Source of the DNA: Chromera velia
Taxonomy: Eukaryota > Sar > Chromeraceae
Direction of reading: 5' to 3'
Assembly (NCBI GenBank): GCA_018398765.1
Contig: JAHBMJ010000082.1
Coordinates: forward strand, 11,001 to 57,570
DNA: 46,570 bases
Shown: positions 1 to 11,627 of the stretch, piece by piece
Numbering within the stretch: the first letter of the stretch is position 1
Layout: each line of letters opens with the position of its first letter
Notes under the pieces: generated by a model
The model's database searches: none
Seen by the model: only the letters and a program-made list of their open reading frames with translations
Told to the model about the DNA's origin: nothing
Position numbers and translations under genes: made by a program

Positions 1-194
1 GGGGGGGGGGGGGAAGATTCTATTGGAGAATATGAAGTAGACAGAGAGGGACACAGAGAGGGGGAGAAACAAAGGGGACAAAAAGGAAGAAGGAGTGAAG
101 AGAAGCAGAGAGAAAGAAAAGATGAAGAGAGACTGCCTAACCATGCATACCAACATACCCAGCCAGCCAGCCAGCCAGCCTCTCACTTACCTAC

Positions 195-2460
195 CTCTGT
201 CGAGATGATTCCCTCTGCCTTTACAGCAGGGCACTTGGAAGCATCCTTTTTCTTTCCGTTCGTGTTCGAGTGCACGTGAATTTTCTCCAGCGTCTTCTTT
301 GACTTGACCACTTTGGCAATCGAAAAAAGCACAGAGAAGAATCCGGGGGGGTCCATGATCACCTGCAGACAGCAGACAGGAGCGCAAAACGTTCTTTGTT
401 CTCTTCGCTTCCCTTCTCTTCTCTTTCCTCTGGTTGATCCAGACAAAGAAACATAGAGAGGGACAGACAGATAGGCAGGCAGACAGCATGACTTGTCTTT
501 TCTTCCTTTTCTGTCGACCGAGGCTCAGACAGGAGGAGGAACGAATCAGCAGAGAGGGTAGTTAGACAGACAGACAGACAGACTTGCGAATGCTCAGATT
601 AATTATTTATTTTCTGGTTGTCCCTTGAAACAGACGCTCATTCACTTACCCATCCACCAACCATCCAGACAACGAACCCAGACGCCCACCCCCACACAAA
701 TGCAGAATTCCCCTGGCATGGGTGAGAACGACGAGCAATCTATCAGCTTTCTCAGTTGAGGGCTTGCCTTATGAGAAGGTGGACATCAGCCTATCCACAC
801 AGTCAATTGGGCGGGTAACACCTTGATTCTATTTCACCGACCGCGTACCAGACATACCTGTTCTTTGGGGGGCATCCGGAATCTGAGGTACCCTATCCCC
901 CCCTTCTCCTCCGTACCTCTCTGACAGTACGTCGATCAAAGCGAGGTAGGCAGGTCAAACAATTGGAATTGATTCTCTGCTCTCATAATTCAGTCAATGA
1001 TGCAGCTAGATGATAGTCTCCTCTGTCTGCCTGCCCGCCTGCCTCTGATCAGACAGACCCGCCTCCCCACCTGTTTTTTGAGGAGTTGGGGTGTGAGGAA
1101 GTCCCCCCTCTTCGAGGCCTCCCCCACTGCCCCCAGGAAGCTCCGGTCCATCCGAGAGAAGCTCATGTGGGATCCGTCCACGATGTTGATCTGCAAACAA
1201 ACAAACAAACAAACAAACAAACAAAAAAACAAATAAACAAACAAACAGACAGACAGAGGACACACAAACAAACAAAGAGACAGACAGAGGACACACAAAC
1301 AAACAAACAAACAAACAAATAAACAAACAAACAGACGGACAGAGGACACACACACAAACAAACAAACAAACAAACAAACAGACAGACAGACAGAGGACAC
1401 ACAAACAAACAAACAAACAAACAAACAAAAAAACAAATAAACAAACAAACAGACAGACAGAGGACACACAAACAAACAAAGAGACAGACAGAGGACACAC
1501 AAACAAACAAACAAACAAACAAACAAACAAAAAAACAAATAAACAAACAAACAGACAGACAGAGGACACACACACAAACAAACAAACAAACAGACAGACA
1601 GACAGAGGACACACAAACAAACAAACAAACAAACAAACAAATAAACAAACAAACAAACAGACAGACAGAGGACACACAAACAAACAAACAAACAAACAGA
1701 CAGAGGACACACAAACAAATAAACAAACAAACAAACAAAAAAACAAGCAAAAAAACAAAAAAACAAATAAACAAACAAACAGACAGACAGAGGACACACA
1801 CACAAACAAACAAACAAACAAACAAAAAAACAAATAAACAATTAAACAGACAGACAGAGGACACACAAACAAACAAACAAACAAACAAACAAATAAACAA
1901 ACAAACAGACAGACAGAGGACACACAAACAAACAAACAAAAAAACAAATAAACAAACAAACAGACAGACAGAGGACACACAAACAAAGAGACAGACAGAC
2001 ATATAAATCGGAAGGCAGAGCACAGGCAGAGAGGAGGGAAAGGGCGGAGGAAGGGAGGGAGAGAGGGAGGGCCGTGGAAACCCAAAATAGATATACCGAT
2101 TTCAATCAATGCCCTTACAGAATAGAGGAGAAGGAAGAAAGAGAGATGTTGCCAGTAAATCCACCCAACTCAAGCGAAGACAAACCCAAACAGAAAGAGA
2201 CCCAATGAAATCAAATTCAACTGACGACTTTATGGAATCTCCCCGTCTCCCTCGTGAGGATATCACAGATCTGCAAACTCTGGAGGTTCTTGAACGTCAC
2301 GTAGTCACTCACTGTCGCGCGTCTGCATGCGTGTGCGTGAACGGACACGAGCTCAGTTTGCTTTTCTTGACTGACTGACTGACTGACTGACTGACTGGCT
2401 GATTGACTGACAGACAGACAGACAGACAGACAGGCAGACAGACAGGCAGACAGGCAGGCA

Positions 2461-2493
<33 letters not shown>

Positions 2494-4274
2494 ACAGACA
2501 GACAGACAGACAGATAGACAGAGAGATGGATGGAAAGACGGAGAGATGTGCGGATGGAAATTGGGGGCCCACAAAGAGAAAGGGAAAGAGAAGGAAATCG
2601 GAGGCCCACAAAGAGAAAGAGAAAGAGAAGGAAATTGGGGGCCCACAAAGAGAAAGAGAAAGAGAAAGAGAAGGAAATCGGAGGCCCACAAAGAGAAAGA
2701 GAAAGAGAAGGAAATCGGAGGCCCACAAAGAGAAAGAGAAAGAGAAGGAAATTGGGGGCCCACAAAGAGAAAGAGATAGAAAGAGCCGGATACCCCCATC
2801 CAATGCAAAGAATTGTATCGGCAGCTAGCTTGAGAGATAGAAAAGGGAGATGGATGGAAGGACATTGTGTGCAGATCGGTTACTGTGGGGGGGATGCAAA
2901 GAGTGAAGAGAAGAGAGGAGCTAGCTAGGCGCCTTCGTTTTCCTTCCCTACTCACTCACTAATCACTCACTGACTTGACATACTTCCACACTGCTGCCGG
3001 GTTGGAAATTCCTGTCGTCGTCAGAAGGAGGAAGGAAGGGACACGTACAGGAGCCATGAATTAAGAAGGGGCGGAAGGTAGGTAGGGATGCAAATGGACA
3101 CCTTCCTGGCGTATTTTCCTTTCTTCTTCTTCCTGCCTCGTCCTTGGGAGTTTGTCTATCTGTCTGTCTACCTGTCTGGTTGGTTCAACTTGGGGGTCAT
3201 TTGTTCGTTCGTTCGTTCGTTTGTTCGTTCGTTCGTTCGTTCGTTCGTTTCTCCTTCCTTCCTTCCTTCCTTCCTTCCCTCGTTGGTTCTTTCTTTTTTG
3301 TTTTCGTTCTTAGACTGCTTGCTTGCTTGCAGCTTCTTTGATTGCTCCCACAGAAGTCACGGAACCGTTACAGAAGAAGATGCATTGACAATGAAGTGAT
3401 ACAACAATTCCCCCCGTGCAACTGAAGCATGCAGACACGCACTCAGCAGACGAACTCGACCGGCAGCCGACCGACTGACTGACAGACCGGGGCGGATGAT
3501 GAAGATGGGTTCCCCCTGCTTGGAGTGCCCGTGGTGTCCGATCGCCATGAAGGCCTTCAGGGCCAGTCTCGCCTCTCTCTCGGGGGGAAAGGGCGTCCTG
3601 CCACGCAGGGCCTGCATGCATGTGGGTGTATATGCGTGCATACAGGGTGTTTGTGCAAGTGATCGAGTCTGTATTCACGAACAGCTCGGGGAGCTCCGAT
3701 TCAACTGGGACTAAGCTTATATATCCACCATGTCGTATCTAGTCTGACCGAGTTGAGATGCATTTGACGCACAAGGACTGTATCACAACGTACAAACATG
3801 GACATTGAAAGCTGCACCTGTTCACATGCAAGTATGCAAGGGACAGACCTCCATGACATGGGGGTTGGCGGCTTTCCATTCGTGGGCCTTCAGAAGAAGG
3901 TCGGCTGCAGCATTTGTATATGTGAATAGAGGAAAGAACTCAAGCTGAGAAAATAAAAAGAGGTTGGAGGCATTCGAAGACTGACGATTGACTAAGTTTT
4001 ACATACATATATATATATATATATATATACATCATTCAAGAACCATTCAAAACAACAAAAGGCCGGGGCTCGTTAACCAACTTGAGTGCTCACCTGCTTT
4101 GGAGGTTTCGGGATTGGAGAGGACGTACCGCAGGAGCGCGAGGTCGTCGTTTTCCTTCATGATGGCAGCACCCTGAGGCAGGAGGGAGATCTGATCCTTC
4201 AGAGCAGAAAGACGCGAAGCCTGCTGCTGATAAAGGTCAGACAAAAGTGGAAGCTCGTGGCTGAAGTCGGACAT
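195..4274 (-). CDS. Sec14-like CRAL-TRIO lipid-transfer protein, 3' end off the window
   Basis: Proposed exons (minus strand, 5' to 3'): 4274-4094, 3904-3849, 3611-3488, 3011-2975, 2322-2226, 1190-1071, an uncertain short exon near 890-860, and 362-195. Phases agree from exon 1 through exon 6. The ATG at 4274 gives a start MSDFSHELPLL. Exon 1 ends with a DDLALLRYVL motif and exon 2 has DLLLKAHEWK, together matching the CRAL-TRIO N-terminal helices (compare DxxLLRFLRAR...KAxxMLxxxxxWR). Exon 3 carries GHHGHSKQGEPIFIIRPG, the first strand of the lipid-binding fold. Exon 6 (INIVDGSHMSFSRM) and exon 8 (VIMDPPGFFSVLFSIAKVV...TLEKIHV) match the domain core (compare INAPWxFSxxWxxVKPFLxxxTxxKI). Such proteins carry phosphoinositides or other lipids between membranes in the cytosol. 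The join between exons 6 and 8 is not in phase with the best reading of the small exon, so one exon is probably missing or misplaced. The final exon or exons lie left of position 195. Confidence 0.72.
1197..2000. repeat. Composite CAAA/CAGA minisatellite in Sec14-like gene intron
   Basis: About 800 bases made of CAAA runs, CAGA runs and the spacer GAGGACACACA, repeated about 14 times at irregular spacing (for example near 1257, 1287, 1394, 1462, 1490 and 1563). Read on the minus strand, neither tetranucleotide makes a stop codon in any frame, which explains the long apparent ORFs rich in Cys, Val, Leu, Phe and Ser. It lies wholly between exon 5 and exon 6 of the Sec14-like gene. Confidence 0.95.
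2344..2520. repeat. CTGA/CAGA/CAGG tetranucleotide tract in intron
   Basis: A run of ACTG units (about 2370-2400) passes into CAGA and CAGG units up to about 2520. It sits in the intron between exons 4 and 5 of the Sec14-like gene and is immediately followed by the 37-bp tandem repeat. Confidence 0.9.
2556..2790. repeat. 37-bp tandem repeat, six copies, in intron
   Basis: The landmark CCCACAAAGAGAAA starts at 2568, 2605, 2642, 2685, 2722 and 2759, so the period is 37 bp with one 43-bp unit that gained a hexanucleotide of the GAAAGA kind. Units differ at a short segment reading AATTGGGGG or AATCGGAGG. It is intronic and purine-rich on the plus strand, and it gives long lysine/glutamate-rich shadow ORFs. 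Confidence 0.93.
3195..3325. repeat. GTTC / TTCC / TTGC tetranucleotide tracts in intron
   Basis: Successive runs of GTTC (about 3199-3249), TTCC (3252-3278) and a short CTTG run (3317-3331) lie in the intron between exons 3 and 4 of the Sec14-like gene. Confidence 0.9.
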
Positions 4275-5823
4275 TCTTCTGGACTTTCTTTTTGTCCCTC
4301 AACCACTGGTCTTACTGCTGTCTTCGAGTTACGACATAGGGACAGTTGTCTGTCACTCTTCGCTACTAATATATCAATGAGCTTGCGCCAGCCTGGCCCC
4401 AGCCGTGCAGCTGACTGCAAAACTCAAGGTTGCTTGTCAGCATTGCCCCTGCAACATGGGTCCATTACCCCAATAGGGTCCGCATGTACTTACCTGCATG
4501 CATATCTGCACGGGATACACCCAACCAGTTGGGTGAGTGCCTCGGGGGGCTATTTAGGGGTCCGCTAATTGATGCACACCATCGGGGGCTTGGGCATGTC
4601 TAAGTTGTGTGCTGCCATGGGGCGGGGGCCACGGCAGCGAAGTATGCTTTTCGGGACCGCGCGCGCGTTGTATATGCATGGGCAACTCCGTGCGAGTTGC
4701 TTGAGGGGCACATTTTGGAACTCAGGCGACACCGACCGTGACGGAGACAGAACCGATCCCCCCCCCCCTCAAAAATGAAAAAATGCGTTATGCGAGTGCG
4801 TGCGATCTCAGGGCCTCTCGGCTGATCTCAGCAGAGCTGAGCTGCCCCCCGAGGCGATGCATGTATGCGCCATTATGCGCCGAAGAGCCCAGAGCTGGGC
4901 CCAGCTCGGAGCAGGCATGAAAAAGACAATCTGACTGTAAAATTCATACAAAAATCTAACAAAATACAAAAAAAAACCAACACACAACGTTAACGTACGC
5001 TCGCGCGCCCGCGCTTGAAGACAGACTTCCTTCTTGGGGTGATTGTGATCAATATTGTGGGTGCATGGGTGGGGGGGAGGGNNGGGGGGGGGGGAAGGGA
5101 GGGGGAGCCCAATCCCCCGCGGACCCTATTGGAGTAAAGATCCACAACATGCAGTCGAAATACGTTGTGCATGCATACTAGGACTTAGCTTCCAAGATTT
5201 TCTGACGGTTCGGGGATGCATAGCACGTCCCAGCATACCGGCCGTGGACTGCTCGGCATTCCAAGATTTGTCATTTGTGTACATTGTATGGTAAACAGTC
5301 ATCAAACAGTCACCTTCCAGTAAACTTGAAAATGTTCTAGAAAATGTTCAAGACTTCTAGTGGGGCCTAGCAATAGGGCTGGTACGGGCCAGCATAAACA
5401 GAGCAATGACATCCACCGACCAGATTTAGATGCCAACCCGTGCCAACCTAAGAAAGAAATGGCAGTCGCAGCAAGCGAAACAGATAGAAAGACAATTTGA
5501 AAACAACAACGTAGAGGAAAGCATAACTCAAAAGCACGGCGGACCAACGGAGAAAGTCGCTTTTCCACAATGTTGCCAGCAGCCTCCTTGCAGGGAGGAC
5601 GTTCGTTTTGTGAGAAGCCTGCCGGTAGGTTTTCTACTCGAACCCACTCTGCCTCAAGTGACCAGCTACCCACGTGACTGTGCTGGTCTACTGTCAGATT
5701 TGCCGAGTGGATCGACCGGAGACAGCTAGTCTGTCCACGCAGTCCTGCCTGGCTCCTGTTGTCGGCTTTACGAACTGCCCTTCACATCTTTTCATTCGCT
5801 TTTGTTGAGTTCCTACTTCGAAG
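4275..5823. other. Divergent intergenic region, Sec14-like gene / LRR gene
   Basis: About 1.5 kb separates two divergently transcribed genes, so it should hold both promoters. I see no supported ORF. The palindrome TGCATGCA occurs at 4495-4502 and 5168-5175. A G-rich low-complexity patch with two ambiguous bases lies near 5069-5110. An open frame on the minus strand at 5302-5673 has no ATG start and no recognisable family, so I left it out. Confidence 0.55.
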
Positions 5824-8800
5824 ATGGACGACAAGCACTCTGTCAAGGCCACGGGGGAAGAAGCCGGTAAGTCTGCAGCAAGAAAAACCAAAGGAAGTCA
5901 CTCGATTCAAAGATGCATTTTTGTCTGACCTTTCTCGCTGAATGCAGAGAAGGTTGCGGTGTCAGACTTGAAGAGTTGGGACGGCATTTTCTGCAAATTC
6001 CTGAAGACCAAAACGCCAAGTGCAGAGGTCGGTGGGCAGTCCACAACTGGGTTCCTCCATGGCAGTCCATGCTTCCCGCCCTCCGTCTCTGTCTTGTTTC
6101 CTTCATATATATTCCGTCATCGAGGTCTATCTACTTCCTTTCATTTCCCTTTCACATCGTTCTTGGCTGGCTCCTCAACTGCAACCCCGCCTGGCTGTGT
6201 GTGCCAAATAGGTTTGGGTGATGCATGATCCACCTTCACTCTCCTTGCATATGATTGCTCTCCTTGCATATACCTGCTTGCTTGGATGCATACGAACATG
6301 CAGGCGCTGTCACAAATGGCTTCGGGCCGAGACGGATACGCTGCGGCCTGCCTGTGCCTGTATGCGATCAAACGGGTGAGTCGCGGTGGCCTGTGAGGCG
6401 GACACTCCGCTGCCATGTGTCGCGTTGCTCGTGGTGATCCTCCTCCCCTTAAGCCTCCCTGGTGCTGGTTTCCCCCCTTTCTCGTTCCACCCGCTAGTTC
6501 GATGTGACTCCACTTTTTTGATCATATGTGTGGCAGCTCTGCTGCCTGGTTGGCTTTTGATACGTCGAAGGGGAGGGCAGGAATTGTCTTAACTGTTTTC
6601 TTCGTGATTTATGAATTCATGTAACTTTTTCTTCGTTGTTTGTTTGGATCCTCCTGCCATATCCTCTCCTGAGTCTCCATCGATCGTTTTTCGTTCATGT
6701 GATGCATCCCCCACCATGAAAAGTGGCAGACCCCTTTTGCTTGATGGATGCCTCAGTTGTGTTTTCTCCCTCCTTTCGTGTCCACTCGCGCATGCATTCA
6801 CACTGGCAAGAGACTTTGTGTGTGTAAGATATATGGTGAGTGTGGCTTTATCTCTGCATGCAGGGGAAGGTGGTGGGAGTTTCTTGTCCGAGTTTGGACA
6901 TCTCAAGTCAGTCGAATCTCTGAGACCGTGCAGATAGTCCTGAATGAATTGATGGATGAGTGGATGAAAAATGAAAGAATACCACCTTGAATGAATGACC
7001 AACTTTTGACCTAATATTGGTTACACCAACGGAAGCTTTCTTCTCTTCGTTCGGCTCCTCTGCGTGCTTTTTCTCTCAGAAGATGAAGAGGATTCACACC
7101 CCTCTGCGTGCTTTGTCTCTCAGAAGATGAAGAGGATTCACACCCCTCTGCGTGCTTTGTCTCTCAGACGATGAAGAGGATTCACACCCCTCTGCGTGCT
7201 TTGTCTCTCAGAAGATGAAGAGGACTGTGTCTGAGTCTCTGAGCCTTTCTCTCTGAATTTTGCTCTGTACCTCGATTGAGCAATCAGAAAAACAAAAAAG
7301 CGGCAGGGAACAACGCGTCTTGCTCTGTGCTGCATAGACGTCTTCTTTGAACGTTGATGCGGTTTGGTGCTTCTCTCCTGTTTGTGTGGTGTGTGGTGTG
7401 GGGTAAGTTTCTCTTTGATCACATTTTGTTTATCTCGGTTTCCTCATTGCAGAGTGCACCCTTTCGCCCAGAAGAACCTTCTTTCTTCTAGACTTGCTCC
7501 CTCTCTCTGCGGAGGAACTCAAACTCGGTCAGCCCACTGCATTCATTCTCCAGTGTGTTCTGTCTAGTAGAGGGGGAGGTCTGTGAGCCTCCCCACACAC
7601 TGGCTGATGCGTGACAGAGGGCTCTCTCGTCATGCTCTCCCTCCCTCCCCCCCCCCTCTCTCTCCCTCTCTCTGGGGTGGGTCCATATCTATCTGCCTGT
7701 GTCCCTGTTTGTCTATTTGTCTGTCTATCTCTGTCTGCCTGTCCATCTATCTGTTTATTTGTCTGTCTGTCTGTCTGTCTGCCTGTCCATCTATCTGTCT
7801 ATCTGTCTGTCTATCTGCCCCAGAGACAGCGAGATGCAGGAAGATGCACTTATCAAATATTGAGTTTCCTTTCTCTCTTCCATTCTGTAGCTGCATGGGT
7901 GCAATCCATCCACTCTGCCTGCCTGCCTGCCTCCTTGCAGGTCCCTCTGCCGTGAAAGAGCAGGCCCTGCCCCTCCTCCGTCGCTTTCTCGAGAGGGTCC
8001 AGGGAGACGGGGGAGAGAATGGGGAACCCGCGATTAAGCACCTCGGCTTTGCAGGTGAGGCGGCCACGGGGACAGACAGAGAAGCAGGCAGGCAGGCAGG
8101 CAGGCAGGAAGGCGGGCAGGATGAGCGAAAAAACTGTATTGGTGTGCGCTTTGCTTTCCTTTGTTTCTTCTACTTCTTCTCCTTCTCTTCCCCTCCCTGC
8201 AGACACCACCGTCGGGCCTCGGGCGGCTCCAGTGATATTCTCTGCTTTGCCCTCCTCCCTCGAGTCCTTGAGCCTTCAAGGTCCGTTTGTCGGTTCGTTC
8301 CTGTTGTCTGTCTGACGACCTCTCCGTCTGTTTGGGCTTTTTGGTTGGGTGCGTGTCTGTGTTTCCTTTTTGATCCTTCGTGGGTCTCTGCGGTCGAATC
8401 AATTTGATTCGCTTCTGCCTGCATCTTTCCTTCACTCCCTCCCCGCTTTTAAATTCTCAATTTCCCATTGAATTTCTTTTTTGTGGCTCTCTGGGAGGCG
8501 CTGTCTCGACATATCTCATCTCCTGCCTTATCTCCGAGCCTCGTCGCTGCATTTGGACATCGTCTCTTTCTGTCACGCAATTATTTTTCTGAACAAACAA
8601 ACACGAAACGGCACCCTTTCGAGGAGAGCAGCTGTGAGATTAGAAATGCCGGCACTTGTGTTCGTACTTCAATTGCCCCCTGTTTCTTTCCCTTTTCCCT
8701 ACTTTCTTCCCCCCTTTTTCACATACATCTATGTCCCCTTGCAGGAAACGAGCTGGGCAGAGAGGAGATAGAGCGGCTGGCAGAGGCAGCACGCGCGGGG

Positions 8801-10663
8801 AGGGTGTCGTGTGTGCGGACGCTGAACCTGAACGAGACGGGCGTAGATGACGAGGGAATGCAGATTCTGTCCTCTGCTTTTGTGGAGGTCAAACCTCTCA
8901 AAATAGAGAGGCTGTTGCTGCAGGGGGGCGCGTTCGTGAAGGGTCCGACGCTCTTTTCGCTTCTGAGAGGAGATACGCTTCCTATCTTGAAGGAGCTGCA
9001 GCTAGACGAATGTCAGATGTCCCCAGGGTCCTTGACGGCTCTGGCACAAAGGGTGAAAGGGGGGGAGTTGCGTTCATTGGAGAATTTGGGGTTCGAGGGA
9101 ATTCTGGAGACAGACGATGATGGTGAGGATGAGTATCAGGAAGTGGTTTTGGATTTCGATGCTGCATTGGTTGCGTTTGCACGTGCCCTGGATCGAGCCT
9201 CAGTTCCCCTTTTGAAGCATCTAAATTTGAGGGGAGTGTGGGTGTCAGGGGAAGCCGCTGATGCCCTCATAGCAGCTCTGAGGTCCGACGAGGCCCCGCC
9301 TCTCGAGACTGCAGAGCTTGAAATTCATTGGTGCACCGAAGAGAGCTCCCGGCAGTTGGGGAGTGGGGATGGTCTCAAATTCATCCACAGACTCGAGATT
9401 GACATAGAGGGGGAATCGGGTTTGGCATTTTTGAACGGAGTCCTGAGTGGCCCAGAAAAGCCGAGCTGGAAAGCCCTCGCACTAAATGTGTCGAACGAAG
9501 GTGAAAGGACAGTTGACCTTGCAATCTGGACAGCCCTTGCCGACGCTCTTGGCAAGGGGCGTCTGAGTGCTCTTGAGAGTTTTTTGGCCCAGGGGGACAA
9601 CAACGCAGACGAAGAAGAGGGAGTAGAAGGTTTCCAGCTCCCGCCTTCTTCGCATGAGAGTGAAGGGCAGGAACAGAGGGGGAGTGAGTTTTGTAAGGTG
9701 TTTCGAAGTCTGAACTTTCTAATATTGTCTCAATTGCGTTTGCCAGACGTTGGGTTGACAGACCAGGACTTGGTGTGGTTGGGTGAGGGGGTGAAGGAAG
9801 GCAATTACCCACAGCTTAGCGAATTACATTTGGGTGGCAACCCGGAGTTCGGGAGGGTGGGTATGGAGGGTTTGTTTGGGGGCGTGAGGGAGTCGGAGAA
9901 GGGGCTGCCGCACCTTTTTGTGCTGAATTTGAGCAATTGCACAAAAGCTGGGGAGGGGGCTGCATCTCTAGGGGCCGCTTTGCGGTGCGGAAAGATGTCG
10001 GGTCTTGCGCGTCTGTCGCTCAGGTATGCTGGGTGGGATGATGTGGGGATGGGGGTGCTTGGGGAGGCGGTGCGAGAAAGGAACCTGTCACACGTTTGGC
10101 AATTTCTTCTGGGAGGGAATGCATTTGGGAGGGAAGGGATGGACGCATTCTTCGGGTCTGTGTGTGCATCTGAGGAGGGGTGGCCTTCCCTTCATTACAT
10201 GGAGCTTGCAGAGGGGAGGGCAGGAGACGGAATTGCGGCTCTCAGTCAGAGCCTGCGGTTAGAGAAGATGCCTCATATCTCCGACATCGAATTGTCGAGT
10301 TGCCGTCTGACCAATGAGGGCATGCGTGTGCTCGGGGAGGTGTTTGGGGAGAAGGCGACGCCGTCTCTGACCGAGCTAGATTTGTCAGGCAACCCCTTCA
10401 ATGAGGAGGGGCTGACCTCGTTCCTCGAAGCCCTCCAACCGCAGTCGCTCCCGAATTTGAACCGTCTCGCTTTGCGAGGGGAGTGGGCGGCTCCTTGGAA
10501 GAAGGAGCTGATCATGAAAGCGAAAGAGGGGGGGAAACTCTCTTCTTTAGATGAATCGAGTATACGTGACGATGCCTGGGAAGATGATGAAGGCTTAGAA
10601 GATGGGGAGGACGAGGACGTCGACGCGGATGACGATGAATGGGAGGATGAAGACGACGAATAA
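5824..10663 (+). CDS. Leucine-rich-repeat protein with acidic C-terminal tail
   Basis: Six exons: 5824-5866, 5948-6031, 7453-7527, 7941-8054, 8203-8280 and 8745-10663. They join in phase to 771 codons including the TAA stop (770 aa). The start is the ATG at 5824 (MDDKHSVKATGEEA). The only soft junction is the end of exon 2, where GTGGGC at 6032 keeps the frame but GTCGGT at 6028 does not. The body carries degenerate ribonuclease-inhibitor-like repeats of the type LxxLxLxxNxxxxxGxxxLxxAL, for example SLQGNELGREEIERLAEA, LKHLNLRGVWVSGEAADAL, LSELHLGGN, LARLSLRYAGWDDVGM, ISDIELSSCRLTNEGM and LTELDLSGNPFNEEGL. The last 30 or so residues are almost all Asp and Glu. LRR proteins of this kind are protein-binding scaffolds. 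The acidic tail recalls RanGAP, but I do not see a clear RanGAP signature, so no specific role is assigned. Confidence 0.85.
7057..7225. repeat. 44-bp tandem repeat, four copies, with acceptor-like sequence
   Basis: TGCGTG landmarks at 7061, 7105, 7149 and 7193 give an exact 44-bp period with only one or two differences between copies. Each unit contains a pyrimidine run ending TCTCTCAG followed by AAGATGAAGAGG, which looks like a splice acceptor with downstream exon sequence. The array lies in intron 2 of the LRR gene. Confidence 0.93.
7680..7820. repeat. CTGT/CTAT tetranucleotide tract in intron
   Basis: Imperfect CTGT, CTAT and CTGC units fill this part of LRR-gene intron 3. A shorter CAGG run lies at about 8086-8108 in the next intron. 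Confidence 0.88.
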
Positions 10664-11627
10664 GACACAACTGTGACTTAACACATAAAAACATCTGTTT
10701 AACATATTTTTATAAACGGGGTCAATCATATATAAAGTAAGGCACGCTCTACGGCACGCTTTTTGTTGTTAATTGGAAGCTGGGTCATTAAATGTTTACA
10801 AGATTTTGCAAGCTAGCTTGTCACGCTGTTTATCTACTTATAATTCAATAGTGAGTGACTCCGCAAAACAAAAAGGTATGCATAAAAACCAGTAGCTTCA
10901 ATTTAAAAATTGGCAGTCACCGGGACCAGGCACTGTGATTAAATTGTGCATGGTAGGCTATTGGTAGCTAAATGATATACAAAATAACCTCAAATTTATT
11001 ATAAAAGGTCAAAGTCACTTCTAAAATTTTGAATTGCATAGATTGAATTGAGGCGATCACTTATAAAGCCAATCTCGATAAGCCACTACTTAATAGATTT
11101 ATCATATGATTCATGATATGAAACACAAAGTCTCTTCATCAATTAGAATAATTATAAATCATAAATATGTCTAAAAATAGACCGATGACAAAGCTAAGAA
11201 AGCTTCAATATTGAAGTCATAAAATTTTCAAAAAGCTGATTTATGACATGATTTTAGTAGATTTTAGCTAACTTACAATAAATGCGTCCCTCAATTAAGT
11301 TTAGCTTTTAACATCATGATATTAATTCAATTAATATCATGATATTAAAATTTAATTCTAAATCGAAATTAAATTTAAAACGCTAAACAGTTTAACCTAA
11401 CTTACGCAACGATTTATAATGTAAATTCGCTACTATAGATTCGCTATATACTAAAAATGTTGTACAATCCAGTTCAGTCATGCAGTCACATATTGGTAGC
11501 AAGTGTCATGTATGCCAGTACATACATTTATAGAAGTAGTCTTTTCACTCTTTCGTTGCTTGACACATACAGATGAGTCCGGCTCATGACCCGGGGGGCA
11601 GAAGCCCCCGTTTCGATCGATCGGTCG
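10664..11627. other. AT-rich convergent intergenic region
   Basis: Between the ends of the LRR gene (plus) and the ARL5-like gene (minus) lies about 960 bases, AT-rich from about 10680, without a supportable ORF. It should contain both 3' UTRs and polyadenylation sites. It carries a near-perfect 31-bp palindrome at 11313-11343 inside a looser foldback of roughly 11295-11400. Confidence 0.6.
11313..11343. repeat. 31-bp AT-rich palindrome
   Basis: Arms of 15 bp (11313-11327 and 11329-11343, ATCATGATATTAATT and its complement) meet around a single C at 11328. Outside them a second weaker pairing (GTTTAGCTTTTAA near 11299 with TTAAAACGCTAAAC near 11377) suggests a miniature foldback element. Confidence 0.85.

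Noticed and set aside
990-2109. Long minus-strand Cys/Val/Leu/Phe-rich ORFs
   Set aside because: They are translations of CAAA/CAGA repeats that lack stops in every frame; only the short 1071-1190 part is a plausible exon.
2217-2955. ORFs on both strands in the 37-bp repeat
   Set aside because: Periodic low-complexity frames inside an intron, open on both strands.
5302-5673. Minus-strand 123-codon frame with a hydrophobic stretch
   Set aside because: Begins at a non-ATG codon, has no family match and sits in a divergent promoter region.
7057-7225. CRISPR-like repeats
   Set aside because: The 44-bp units are directly adjacent with no spacers, in a eukaryotic intron.
10512-10694. Minus-strand Ser-rich ORFs over the LRR gene end
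   Set aside because: Antisense of the Asp/Glu-rich tail codons.
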